The notes: a model not told the origin generated them from the sequence alone. A DNA stretch of 64,000 nucleotides from Phoenix dactylifera (GCF_009389715.1 NC_052400.1:19685674-19749673); one strand, 5' to 3'. Positions 46,635 to 58,512 are shown, counted from the stretch's first letter. Program-made: numbers and translations.

Positions 46635-48894
46635 TGTTGCCCAGTAGATACAACTCAAGAGGGAGGGTGAATTAGGTTTTTTAAAACTTTTAACCTACTT
46701 CTGAAAGTTTTTGATTAATTATGCTAAGTTGTATGGATGCACAGTGAAAGTCAAACTTAGCAACAGTTTGATGTATAGAATGTGACTTGATTGAATATAC
46801 TTGCAACTAAAGGATGTGCGGATAACAGTTAAGCAAGCAATCTATCTAAGTAAGTAAGTGTGTTAGTTAGACAATGACAAGAGGCATTACAAACACAACA
46901 AACATATAGTGGTTCGGTGCACCCCAGCACCTACATCCACTCCTCAAGACCTCTTGGGAATTTCACTATAATCCTACAGATTACAGCCGGTTGTTTTACA
47001 AGCTCACAACCCAACTTGTTGTTTTACGAGCGCACAACGAACTCGGTCGGTTTTCCTAGGCTCACCGACTAGAACCACCCCGATTGTTTTTCCGGGATCA
47101 CAATCAAACCCTTACACCGTTGGTTTCAACCTAGGCTCACCAACAAACCTCTCACCGTTGGTTTTCCCTTTGGCTCACCAACAAACCTTAACCCCTTGAT
47201 TCAATTCCTTGATTGAATCAAGTTACAAGATATTAAAAATAAAGTTTAAAACAAATCAAAGCTTCTTAAACAAGCAAATATAACAATATAAACAAAATAG
47301 TGTAAAGAGAAGCCCTCAACTGAGTTTTGAAGATGAAGGAGCTCGGCTTCTTCTTTACTTGACCCTTTTCTGATTTGGCACGAAGTAGAGGATCACCGAG
47401 GCAGCACACGGATGGAGAGGAAGCTTTGTGATTCACTTGGATGCTCTTCTTCTCTCTATTTTGCTTTGAATGGCCCTTTTTGTGCTTATGGGAGATTTCC
47501 CTTGTAATCTCTTTCCTAAATGTTTTCTCCCACTTTCATAACTTCTCCCCTAGCTCTCTTCTTGTTTTTATAGCTTTAGATGGTGTGGAAACAAGAATAT
47601 AGCCGTTAGAGACAAAAATAGAGCCGTTGGACATAGTCTGCACTTCCTGACAATATTACCGTTGGGATCGGAGTCGACTCGCGCGATCAGGAGTCGACTC
47701 GTCTGTTGCAGGAGTCGACTCGTGCTTTACTGGAGACGACTCGGCCACTGTTCCAAATTTGAATTATTGTGCATCCTCGACTGGGAGTCGACTCGACTTA
47801 ACCCGGAGTCGACTCGCCAACATCTGGAGCTGACTTGGCATTTTTGGAGTCGGCTCATCCCATGAATTCAGAGGACATTCTTTCTGATTTTCTTCCTCGA
47901 GTCGACTCGGATTCTCTTGGAGTCGACTCGGCTTTCAGAGCCCGAAAACTGATCTTCTGCATTTTTGGTTTGTCTGGTCTTGGAGTCGACTCAAACTGTT
48001 CCGGAGTCGACTCGGCTCTCAGTTTTCGAAACACAGCCTTCTGCCATCTTGGTGTAGCGCTGCCTTGGAGTCGACTCGAGCTGTCTGGGAGTCGACTCGA
48101 ATCTCAGAGTCCGAAAACTGATCCTCTGTATTTTGGGGTCGCGCTGCCTTGGAGTCGACTCGAACTATATTGGAGTCGACTCACCTATCAGAGACAAAAA
48201 TACCGTCTTCTGTCTTTGGGGTTGCGCTATCTTGGAGTCGACTCGTACTTTGTGGGAGTCGACTCGAATCTCAGTGTCCGAAAAAACTGCTCTCTGACTT
48301 TTTTCTTGTGTAACACTGAGAGTCGACTCTCGCTTTCTTTGGAGTCGACCAGCCAACCATCGGAGTCGACTCGCGTTCCACAGGAGTCGACTCGAATCTC
48401 AGGGTCGAAAATCGCTCTCTGACTTTTGCCTTGTTTTCCTTAGGAGTTGACTTGCCAGCTATTGGAGTCGACTTGAGTTCTTTAGGAGTCGACTCGCCTC
48501 TCAGGGTCCAAAATATCTTTTCTGTCTTTCTGTCTGTTACTCCCTGGAGTCGACTCGTTCTACCCTGGAGTCGACTCGTTCTACTTTGGAGTGGACTCGA
48601 CAAGCATCGGAGTCGACTCGAATTCCTCAGGAGTCGACTCGAAGACTATTCTTTTGAATTTTCCTTTGAATTTGCTCCTCCAATTTGAATCCTTTGAACT
48701 TGAGACTTGGGCCAATAAATTGTAGCTATCTTCCAACTTTTCTTGAGAGCTTTGGAGGCCTTCTTGTGTTTTTCCAACTTGCTATGTTCCTTGCAAAATA
48801 AATATCTTTCTCCTTGCAACACAAACATTAGTATTTATACTTCAAGATTTTGTGATCATCAAAATCAATCTTTAAATCAATCTTTGGGTCATCA
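46635..48894 (+). mobile_element. solo LTR, 2.26 kb, with an internal palindrome array
   Basis: Begins TGTTGCCCAGTAGATAC and ends GGGTCATCA; the pentamer CTAAT flanks it exactly at 46630-46634 and 48895-48899. There is no second LTR, primer site or coding region. The left kilobase contains repeated ACCGTTGGTTT..GGCTCACCAACAAACC phrases (47116-47193); the right half is dominated by a GAGTCGACTC array. Orientation and a large Ty1-copia (Sirevirus-like) affiliation are guesses from the general look. Confidence 0.83.
47665..48645. repeat. GAGTCGACTC palindrome minisatellite
   Basis: About 30 units of GGAGTCGACTCG or a near variant in under 1 kb. By my count about 23 keep the perfect 10-base palindrome with a central SalI site. 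They often come in pairs about 25 bases apart, and the pairs recur in a higher-order unit of 83-85 bases (starts at 47981, 48066, 48150 and 48233) that also carries CTCAGAGTCCGAAAACTGAT and a CTGC.TTTTGGGGT block. Unit-to-unit variants usually lose one arm. Confidence 0.93.
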
Positions 48895-49470
48895 CTAATA
48901 AATAGACCTTCAGGTATCACTTTATAGACGAAATCGCGCTATAACGCGATTTCTTCACTCCAATGAGGAATCATTTTGATTTTCAAAAATCTCCTTTTAG
49001 GGGAGAAGGACTCTTGTTCGATTCAATGTGGGAATACCCGGCAATCGTAGATCTACGAATAGAAATTTTTTTCGTGACCTGTGACAAGGGAGACCTCTCT
49101 TCGCATACCGACCTGTTGCCGTAGCTTGCGCCTCAAAACGGTTGCTGACTTCTCGTGCCGCTCCAACGGAATGAACAAAATGGAACAACTGCTTCATCAA
49201 ATCCATGGCTAAGCTGCAATAACGGAAGCACTACATGAAGAGCTTCTAGTGATAATACAAACTCATAAATAAAGAAATAAAAGGACTTGCTAATGTGAAA
49301 CTCATGACTACTACTCCCCCCATTTCATTCTCCCATCATAACAATGCCTGTACGTGCAAGGGTCCACTTTCTCCTGGACAAGGAGTTAAGTAGAACCAAG
49401 GACCTCAGTTAAAAACTTATGATTAGCCCTTTAATGTGAGATCTGGATCATTACAATCTACATAAATTTG
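48895..49470. other. flank of the solo LTR
   Basis: Contains a perfect hairpin (GAAATCGCG, short loop, CGCGATTTC) at about 48929-48952. A minus-strand open frame at 48997-49206 has no recognised match and may be decayed retroelement coding sequence. Confidence 0.4.
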
Positions 49471-49732
49471 GAGATGGAACAACATGAACTTTTTTGGAGC
49501 TCATCAACGGTTGGTCATGATGTTTGCGACTAGGTTTGATAGGAGTTGGACCTTTATCTTGGCAAGAATGCTAGAACTCAAATGGTGCAGTATGTGAGAA
49601 AATATGGGCAGGCATGTTTTTTTGTTATTTATCAATTATATGTTGGCGAGATCCTAGATATTTATACAAGACAAAAGAATTTAAATATATCTACTAGCTA
49701 GCCCTTTTGGATGATATCCTAAGTCATTATAA
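49470..49732 (+). mobile_element. TRIM fragment (copy G, diverged)
   Basis: The internal-region relic (GGTTGGTCATGATGTTTGCG ... CTTGGCAAGAATGCTAGAAC) is followed at 49593 by a diverged LTR starting TGTGAGAAAATATGGGC. The 5' LTR is absent. Confidence 0.6.
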
Positions 49733-50414
49733 TCATATTGTTGCATTGTGTTTTAGTAAGTTAAACTTATTTTTATGTTTATGTTGTTATATTTTTTTTA
49801 TTATATTGCAAACCAACCGATTGCAAGCACTTCAAAGATTAACTTTGGTTGCTTTGATAAGTACAAACCTACATTTATCAAAATTTCCTAATTTGTATTA
49901 CACGTGCCTAACATGCTAGTTTACTTAAAATTTAACGTAGAAATGAAAAAACCAGCTCTCAATTGCTTTCAGCGGGCACTGAAAAATAAAGACGGGAAAA
50001 AGTGAAAGAAACCAACTGAATTGGACTGCACAAACTAAATTATGATCGATGGTGCAAGTCAAAAGGATGAAGATTCAGCAATCTGATTCGAGAAGATTGA
50101 TTCGTGTAAAATGGTGTAATGAATTGAAATTGCACACATTGAGAGAGAGAGAAATAGAGAGAGAGAGAGAGGAATAAGTGATGGTGATCATTAGGTTTTC
50201 TGTTCCTTTGCAAAATTGAGTAGAGGTGAGATTAAAGGGCCAAAGACGTCTCATCTCGTTAAATATCTATTCAACTAAAAACGCAAAACAGCGGACAAAC
50301 AATTCATAATTAATCTCCTACTAATTAATCTACTACGTCAGAAAAGAATAAGAAAATACTGATACAAGATTTGCAAAACCAAAATCTCTCCGTCACGCTC
50401 GCACAACCAAGATG
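49733..50414. other. intergenic / 3' flank of the DUF7722-type gene
   Basis: No gene recognised. A short GA run lies near 50140-50171. Confidence 0.5.
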
Positions 50415-50684
50415 TTAATAGGCATTGGTCGGCCAAAGAAAAGCTCCCATGGCGAATCTCCTCTTCTCCTTGAGGTTGCCGAAGACGGGCAGGCCGTACT
50501 GGGTTAGCAGGAAGTCGAGCTTCCACTCGGGCATCGTCTCGTAATCAGCACTCCTGTACCTTGGGTAGTGCACCGGCAACCGGAAGCTACCGCCGCCGCC
50601 GCCGCCGCCGCGACTCTCCTTAGCTTGGCTGACGACTAACCCCTGCTCCTTCCCTTCTCTCGTCTCCCTCATCACCGACTCCAT
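50415..50684 (-). CDS. small plant-specific protein, DUF7722-type
   Basis: Intronless 89-residue frame on the minus strand from the ATG at 50684. The N-terminal half is charged and contains a seven-glycine run (GCC/GCG-type repeat). The C-terminal half carries the conserved block: RLPVHYPRYRSADYETMPEW, KLDFLLTQYGLPVFGNLKEK, RRFAMGAFLWP. The Y(P)xYxxxxYxxMPEWKLDxLLxxYGLPxxGxxxxKRxFAMGAFLWP pattern belongs to a family of small plant proteins of unknown function; I recall it as DUF7722 but cannot search. No signal peptide or membrane segment is seen. The leader carries a (GA)n run (50692-50722, CT on the plus strand) followed farther upstream by a long TA tract (50791-50824). Confidence 0.85.
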   Translation of the reverse strand: MESVMRETREGKEQGLVVSQAKESRGGGGGGGSFRLPVHYPRYRSADYETMPEWKLDFLLTQYGLPVFGNLKEKRRFAMGAFLWPTNAY

Positions 50685-50786
50685 CCCACCTCCTCTCTCT
50701 CTCTCTCTCTCTCTCTCCGTCTTCCCCTCTATGAACTCTTTGAGTGTTTAATTTTCTCCACCCCTACTCGCCGCAAGGGTGGCGGG

Positions 50787-50790
<4 letters not shown>

Positions 50791-50824
<34 letters not shown>
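50791..50824. repeat. (TA)n microsatellite upstream of the DUF7722-type gene
   Basis: About 17 TA units followed by TATG and GATA repeats, in the proximal upstream region of the gene. Confidence 0.9.
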
Positions 50825-50837
<13 letters not shown>

Positions 50838-50919
50838 AGATAGAAAGATAGATAGGTATATAGGAGGAGAATAACAGGTTGAAAAGGCTTTGGAGCTCGC
50901 GGAGGGGATACCAAAGTTG

Positions 50920-52143
50920 GGAAACATAATTATTGCTGAGGTGGGAGCATAATTCGATTATGATCAGTATTTGTTTGGGAGCATAGTTCGATTATGATAT
51001 GTTCGGCAACGGACAAGACAGGCGACACTGCAGCGATCTAATCAAGATATATTTATCTCACCTGATTCGCGTATTGTTGGTTATATCCTATATGCTTATT
51101 GAGAATTAATTATTAGTATTCACCAAACAAATTAGATTTAGTCCTTGTTGTTTCCTTATCGGGTACTATTTTTTTAAATATTCCTTCCATCATATATCAT
51201 TGTAACTGGATTTCTTGCAAAGCTCGCAGCTACTCTCCCATGTACTTTTTGACAGGTTGTATCAGTGCATGCAATCAATTGCAGTCCGTACAGTATACTT
51301 TGTTTTCATTTTTTTTGAACTTCTTTTTAGCTGAGAGTGTTAGCATAATTTTAAAAATTATGTAGCAACTTGCATCATATATAATAATTTTTTATTAGTA
51401 TGATTTTTTTTAGAATGATTTTAGAAATAACATAATAACTTATATCGATAAATAATATTTTTCTTTGTTAGCATTATCCTATATCACCCTATATCATTTT
51501 TTTATAGAGTTTGTACATGAGTGTATATAATTTTTGAGATTTATCGAATATAAATAAAACAAAAAAATAAAATTATTTCTCTTTCTTTTTATTTTATTAT
51601 TTTTATAAATATTTTAACATATGGTACTATAATTTAGATGGAATATGCGCAGCTCTCACAATACACCACTTGTTTGATCTCTTAATCATGTCTAAAAAGT
51701 TGATGTTGGACAGGAGCATGATGGTCCTAACCTTAAAATTAGGTAAATCTTAGGATAAGAGCGAATGCAATTAGTCTAACTAAAATTTGTCTAGTGATTG
51801 GATCTTATCGTTTGGGCAGTACAAGACTTAGCCTTACCTTCATTCCTAGTGAAGAGCAAGCACGTGTGAGTGTCGCATCCTTTTGCATTGCTAACGGTAA
51901 ATTCTATTGTACTTGCAGTGTCCCAATTGCACCATAAACTACTTCGACCGGATCATCCTAGTTGCATCTTTCGAATGTGCAAAATTTTTCAAAACTACAG
52001 CATGGGAGAGTATTATTAGACTATTACAAGACAACCTCACCTAAAGTATGCGAGTGCATGCGACCTGAGCTCCGATGCACCTCAAATTGCATTTCCAATG
52101 ACAAACTCAATTATACTTTTAATTACACTCTGTGTATACTATG
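50920..52143. other. intergenic
   Basis: AT-rich; no gene recognised. Confidence 0.5.
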
Positions 52144-52430
52144 TATGAGGAGCCGTGCGGGCGTATGTTTAGTCCCATATCGATTATTTGTTGGATAGAT
52201 TTTGAGCATTTATACAAGATCAAGGAACCTAACTAATACCTTCCGGCTAGCCATTTTGGGTGAGATTCTGAATTGTTACAAATAGTATCAGAGCGGACCT
52301 GGCCCATAACTTATGTGAACTAGGAAACATTGCAGCACGAATCCATTAGGGTTGACCACAGGCCGATCGTAGTGTTTGTGATTAAATTTAAATGAATTTG
52401 AACTTTTAACCTGACAAGAATGCCAGACCT
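52144..52430 (+). mobile_element. TRIM retrotransposon (copy F, 3' LTR lost)
   Basis: 5' LTR 52144-52280 ending GTTACA, immediately followed by AATAGTATCAGAGCGGACC, a well-kept initiator tRNA-Met primer site, then the internal region to about 52430 where the element breaks off. Confidence 0.82.
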
Positions 52431-52439
52431 TACATGCAG

Positions 52440-55400
52440 ATTATCATAGCTGCTCGTTCATGTCGAGATACATCGGAAAAAAAAAAAAAAAAAGGTGTAT
52501 ATGATTGTAATTGTACATGGTCATATAGAGTATGCATTTAAGAGATAAGTTCTCCTTAATGGCTTATGATTGTGCGACAAACTACAACACCATGCCACTT
52601 GGTAACGTCCAAATTTTCCGAAACACTTGAGACGCATGAATTGCTGAGGTTGGTGGCCAAACTTTTCCGGAACGGTTGGTAACGTGTACTCGCCGGTGGT
52701 TGGATGGCCAGCGAAAACGAGCGGCTTGGGTCAGGAGGGATTGGGACTCGGAAGGGACTTGTCCTGTCCGGGTACGACCCCTTCAATAATACAATGGGTT
52801 CGTGCAATCAAAGGGTGGAGCTCCTTCGTCCGTAGTCCTTTAGTCCGACTCGACAACTCATCCTGACGCCGATTCTTTTCCCTCCCTCGAGGCAAAAAAA
52901 AAAGGCCATGAGGGTGAGGACATCGATGACACGGAGCTGGCAGAAGCCTAGGTGTATTTTAACCATGACACAACCTCTGAATCTTCCGTGGTTTGGTAAG
53001 CCTCGAGTTATCGGAGCTTGCTCGTCGTCACGATCAATTATTTCGATTATCCAGCTTGGATTTGTGAGGCAATTCGTTCTTGTCAGAAATATCTATGGTG
53101 TTGATTCATTATTTTTTTTTGCATGAGCTCTAAACATTGAGAAGAGGAGAAGAAGATGTTTGGAAAAAAAAAATGTTGGAGTTTCAAAAAAATAAAAAAT
53201 ATAAAAAGCTTTTTTATGCAAATAAAATTTTTATATTTTATAAAGAAAATTATATGAAATATAGAAAAATCCAATTCTTACGAGTTAGGAACTAGAATAA
53301 TTTTTTTTAAAAAAAAATTCTTAAGTTTTTAGAGAGAATAGAAGAAAACTTTTTCTTCATTAAGGACAAAATAAGTATTTTACAAAATTTTCTTAAAAAA
53401 GTAAATATTCAACCAAACATAAGTTACTTTGTCATGTGCTACTTTCTTATGATCAATCAAACATGCAAAAAATATTTTTTTTTAAAAAAAAATATTTCAG
53501 TGAAGGAAATTCTTTTTTAAGGCCCAAATAAATCCTAAGATGCAGTATTGTTAGATTGAGATTTCTGACATCTTCCACTTTTCATAAGAGAGAGAGAGGG
53601 AGAGGAAGGAGGGGGGATAATATACCCATTGCCGAGCCAAATGTGATCTAGAAATATTTTATTTTTAATTTGATTGAATTAATTGGTCTACGGTCATATC
53701 TAAGAATATGGCTTGCTTCCGATGAAAACCGGTAAGAGATGATGGAGTATCCTAATCTAACCTTGAACTATTCCCAAACTAATGCATTATATATTTCATA
53801 ATTCTCCTTTAATTCGAAGAAATTAATTTAGTTTTAATAAATTTTTATTTTCTCAAAATTATTTTAGCTATGATTTATGTAATGCATCATAGTTTGTTGA
53901 AGTTTATGCCAAATGGATTGTTAATAAATTTTATGTGCTGTTTAATTGTTATTTCTTTGCATAACTTTTCTTCTTTTTTTTTCCGCCTAGAGTAGCTTTG
54001 GCAAAGTCCATTCAGATTTATGATCAGGATAATGAAATCAAAATATACTTATAATGTAATTGAGTAGCCATTTCATACATGCTCTTATTGTTCTTTTAGG
54101 GTAATTCTTGATCAGATTTGACCCTAAGAAAATCCAATGGATCCCTTCTCACACACAAAATCAATCTGAATAGAAATAAATTAGCTTTTCATTCACTTTT
54201 TGATCAGATTTCACTATGGAAATGCCAATCTCATATATGAAACCTACTTGCATTCTGCTCCTAATCTCAACTATCTATTTTAAAAGTATGGACAGTTCAA
54301 GAAAGTTAGAAGTTACCAAGCAAAGTTGTATTCACATTAATATGTCCATCAGGTAACCCAAACCTAACCTGCTTTTCACTCCCAAATGTTTAAAATACAT
54401 ACTAATCATTGCATTTTTTTTGTGTGTCATAATAATGCCTCTCATTCTCTTATCCATAATCATGAAATTCGCCAACTTTTTGGAGAACTTTGTGATCTAT
54501 TCATATTCGATATAATCAACAAGTTTTGCAAATAATTTGTTAGTTTACAAATGCATGACGAATATATCACAAAATTTACTATACTCACGAACAAAATGAG
54601 GTTTCTGACTTTTGATTCGGATATGAAATGTATAATCTTTTCTCCAAAAAAGGAGCATTAAAAGCTGCTCTCCAGCTGGGCAAGTTAGGCCCCGTTTGGT
54701 TTAGTTCCATGGGAGTTTATCCCCATTTTATCTGGGATAAATAGCCAAACGGCCACGGGGGCCCTGATGTGGTTTGAGAGCCTGGGAGACCGCTCAGGCG
54801 ACCAAAACCCAGGATTTATAAGTCCCTTATTTCCATGGGAGTTTATCCCCATTTTATCTGGGATAAATAGCTAAATGGCCACGGGCAGATAAGGCCCTGA
54901 TATTATCTTAAAAACCCAGGCCTTTTGCATAGACCTCCGCTGCACGTCCCCCGTCCTTGCCTCCTTTCTTTCCTTTATATTATCTTATAATATTATTCTA
55001 ATAGTATAATATTACTAACGTAACGTATTATATTATATTATAATAAATATAATAATGTTATCATAAGTATAAGATTATAACATATGGAGGACATGGAGCT
55101 TCGAGCTAAGGATATCAGGTGGCACAGCAATCCTTAAAAAGACACCGAGAAAGATCTATTATATTATGTATTTTATGTCATCGTATAGTGGCACAAAGGG
55201 GATTAAACAATGAAGCAAATATTAATTAAAAAAAAGTAAATTTCTCTGTTTTAATTTCTTAGTTTAACCGAACGGTTACTGTTTAGTGTTTATGTTGATG
55301 CCGTTGCAAGTATTTGAATACATAAAAATTATGGCTAGGATTATTTTCCATAAATTTTCTGAAAAACAATAGCGAAAGGATGCAGACTCTTTCTTTCAAT

Positions 55401-55970
55401 TGCTAACTGCAACGAGACGAACCACAGGCATTTTATTTTACTGCGTCAAAAGTGAAATTGTGTAAAACGAAACAAAGCTTTTAAAATGAGCAACAGCAAC
55501 AAAAAAAAAAAAAAAAGTAATGCCGACTTCAGTGCAAGTTATTGCCGACTTCTGCACTACCAGCAGTTTCAGTATTTTCAGTAAAGTTTTTAACAACGAT
55601 CATCGTTAACTATAAAAACAACCAAAATCGTTCATGAATTTAAGAAAACATGGAAATCCCTGCTTCAAATCCAGCATCATGCAGGGCAAAAGTTATTAAA
55701 GTGCAAAGATAAGCCTCCTAAATAAAGCAAGCAAGTAATAGTTAATATTCATCAGAAAATTACATCAAAATGAAAGAAAAAAATAGATCATTGTAACAAG
55801 CTTAACAATGTACCTGAATCCGTCCTGATAATAACAACGGGTTAAAAAAATAAAGGAAAAAGAAAAAATTAAAATAAAGCAGCCAACTCCATCGTGGGAG
55901 ATTCTCAGATTTACTTCTATTCCTGTTGTTGGAACACAAACAGAACTTGTACTCAAACCAAGTACTGCTG
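52440..55970. other. intergenic, transposon-derived in parts
   Basis: No intact gene. The stretch 53150-53540 is AT-rich and shares words with 16990-17418 (MITE-like). At 54695-54895 a block with CCATGGGAGTTTATCCCCAT and GGGATAAATAGC is repeated with an offset of about 126 bases, beginning after GGCCCCGTTTGGTTTAG, a MITE-type end. Confidence 0.45.
54690..54905. repeat. MITE-like segment with internal direct duplication
   Basis: TTCCATGGGAGTTTATCCCC and the next 35 bases occur twice about 126 bases apart. Inside each, ATTTTATCTGGGATAAAT forms a small inverted repeat. The left edge GGCCCCGTTTGGTTT is typical of small DNA transposons; a matching right end was not found. Confidence 0.5.
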
Positions 55971-55971
55971 T

Positions 55972-56742
55972 CTAGGTTAAATAGGGTCCATATAAGGGAC
56001 AGCAGGCCACGATCATGAAGGCCTCTAAAGCCACAAGGATGCGGAAAGATGGAATGATCCATGAGACCGCCGTGCTTGGAAGTGGGGAAGGTGAAGGGCC
56101 GGCCATGGATGGTGGCAGCTGCTGGCCCTTCACTTCGATCATCAGCCTCTGGCCTTTTCTACAGTGGTCAAAGTCGCCGCTTACAAAGTAGTAGAATCCA
56201 GTCTTATCAAGAAGAAACACAGTGTTTCCATCCTTATACATCGAACCCCGACTGGTCTCGTTGCAGTGGTAGTAGCCTCTCTTATCCACTTTAACAACAG
56301 AATCATTCTTGTACTTGAACACTGGGTGTAGAATTATTATGAGGTAAAAGAATCAACGTAAAAGGCAAGGTGAATTCTGGAAGCATTATAGAATCAATAA
56401 AATCATCTTTATAAGATTGGTAGGATACAATAGTTGTTCATTGTCCTTCAATTAATCCATTTTAACATAGAGAAAATGCAGTCCATGCTCAAGAGAACCC
56501 TGCTAAGAGTATGAAACTTGGGAAACAAACACCAACAGGATGGCAAAGTACTCACCAATTGAGTCTCCGACATGAAACGTGATCTTGCTTGCCCAAATCT
56601 TGTATAAGTCTGCGTTGTTCTCATTGGGCAGCTGCCAGCCCTCGGCGTCGCCAACTTTGTATTGATTTGAGGCTCCGGCGGGAACGTTGATGGTGGCGAT
56701 GATGATGGTTACGATAATGTAGGAGCCCAAGGATGAAGCCAT
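55972..56742 (-). CDS. early nodulin-like protein (phytocyanin family)
   Basis: Two exons on the minus strand, 56742-56556 and 56321-55972 (phase 1 junction inside a Val codon), giving 178 residues. Residues 1-24 are a signal peptide (MASSLGSYIIVTIIIATINV PAGA). The phytocyanin domain runs from about 25 to 125: YKVGDAEGWQLP, WASKITFHVGDSIVFKYKND, GYYHCNETS and FYYFVSGDFDHCRKGQRLMI. The two structural cysteines are present. The metal site is not: the first ligand His is absent and the ligand Cys is Ser (FVSG instead of FICG), as in early nodulin-like proteins, so copper binding is unlikely. A PSPSPLPS stretch and a hydrophobic C-terminus suggest an arabinogalactan-type, GPI-anchored cell-surface protein. 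A TATAA-like sequence lies at 56851-56856, 110 bases upstream. Confidence 0.92.
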
Positions 56743-56859
56743 CTCTTCCTCACCTTGATTGATTTCTTAAGGTCGATCGAGTAACGAAAAGCTCCAACCT
56801 TATGAGGGAATGAGATGGGGCATCAGAAATTTGAGAGAGAAGAAGGTTGGTTATAAGGT

Positions 56860-58183
56860 GGGAGTAGCGGAAAGGGACCGTTATACCATAGTTTCGGTCG
56901 CTGTGTAAGTGGAGAACGTGGTGTTAGTTAAAACGGTTGAGGGAGCAGTTATCGAATATGGGTTGGCCGATTTCTGTGAATTGAACAAAAAAGAAAAAAA
57001 AAATCTTCTTTGTTCACATTGATATTTTTTCTTGGTTAATCAATAGATGTGTTTTTATGCAAGGGCACTTCGCTTCTTTATATATTTTTCTGATACAATT
57101 TCCTCCTCAATGTGCTCTTGTAGATCTCCCTCTTTCTAAGCAAGAACTAGGAAACATGTAGAATTTGGGGGTGTTCGGATAAATTTTTAGGCTTCGCCTA
57201 TGTTAAAGAGCCACATCCTCCGTTCATTAGGAAACCTCGTTCGTCTGAATACGTCACAGCTCCAATATGAAGCAAAAAGGCGCGGTAATTGATTATGATA
57301 AACTTGGTTTAAATGAATCAAAGTATCTAGTAACCATAAAGCCTGAGGGTGTGTGAAAATGTAGAGGAGAGAAGAATTTTTGAAAATATTTCTGTGTATT
57401 CCAACAAGTATAAGAGAGCTTACCTATATATAATTGACTGTGGCCATACAAAAATGATAAACAATCAATTGATGATGTCAAATGATGGTGGTTATACAAG
57501 AATGATAAATAATCAATTGGCAGTGTCAATTGACGGTTCATATACACCAACGGAGTGTATTAGATACAAGAGTGAATATTAAACTTTAATCCTATTAAGA
57601 ACCTAGTTTATGCAAGGCATTGAAGTTAAATGCATCTTCGGGCATCGCTTTCATTTTTTTAATTCAAAAATAATATATATATATATAATATTTAATATAG
57701 TTAATTATTTTTAAAATTAAATATTATGAAAATAACGAAAATAGTGGGAATAATAGCGAACACGGTGGAGAAAATGGTAAATGTCGTTTGTGGGGCTGAG
57801 GATGATATGACAAAGATGGGAATAATGATGGTAATAATATAGCAAAAGTTTTGGTAATGATAGTGGCAATGACAATAATAATAGTGGCAGCAAGAGCATT
57901 GCAATATAATAAAAGTAATGAGCATCGACAATGTAGCCTAAGTGAGGATATTGACAATAGTAGTATGATGATGACGGCAGCAACAATGGCGAGGGTGGCA
58001 ATGGCCGCAACAAAAATAGGAGAGATAGTGATGATGATGGTGTAGGCAGCAACAATTATAATAAAAATATTATTTTTTATTTTAAAAATATTTAAAATAT
58101 TTCTTTATTCTTTAAAAAATAAAAAAATAGTGTTAGATATGTTTTTATTTTGTCTCTCTAATTTATTTTTAAAGACAAAATAA
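56860..58183. other. intergenic with short-period repeats
   Basis: At about 57451-57545 a unit of about 48 bases (ACAA.AATGATAAA.AATCAA) is repeated twice with a partial third. At 57720-58050 the plus strand is rich in ATG/ATA/AAT triplets (low complexity), which generates meaningless open frames on both strands. Confidence 0.5.
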
Positions 58184-58215
58184 ATGGAAAGACATCACCT
58201 ATGCAAGACGGATGC

Positions 58216-58500
58216 TAGAGGCGGATTGCATTGCTCTTAAAAGAGACTCAATCATGGTTATCGAATGGATTCAAAATGAGGGTCGGCAAAAGGATGGATA
58301 CCTACTGCTCAGTGATATTTGCAGGATAGTGAGAGATTGCAGTTCTTTTTAGGCCGTGCATATGTTTCGAGAGGCAAATAATTTGCTGCTCAACATTTGA
58401 GAGAGGTCCTCTGGACATGTTATATAACTGCCCCTCTACCCTTGCATCACATCCTTTCTCTAGACTCTTTTGGCTATACTTGTATTAGAGCTGCGTGAGC
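58216..58500 (+). mobile_element. LINE remnant: RNase H-like C-terminus and 3' tail
   Basis: The plus frame reads LEADCIALKRDSIMVIEWIQ, LLLSDICRIVRDCSSF, stop, AVHMFREANNLL, the pattern of the RNase H-like domain at the end of plant L1 reverse transcriptases (E.DS..V..W, HV.REAN). A stop interrupts it. The following 100 bases match 28619-28735. The TA tract at 58513 directly follows, as if it were the element's tail. Confidence 0.65.
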
Positions 58501-58506
58501 GGCCAT

Positions 58507-58512
<6 letters not shown>

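Noticed and set aside
47835..48422. 195-residue open frame with repeating GVDS/WSRLE motifs
   Set aside because: It is simply the palindrome repeat read in frame; no start or conservation support.
47665..48645. Regularly spaced palindromic repeats resembling a CRISPR array
   Set aside because: Plant nuclear context, irregular 20-60 base spacers that are themselves repeated, and location inside a solo LTR with target duplication.
57701..58055. Overlapping open frames rich in Ile/Tyr/His
   Set aside because: Translation of ATG/AAT-rich low-complexity sequence.
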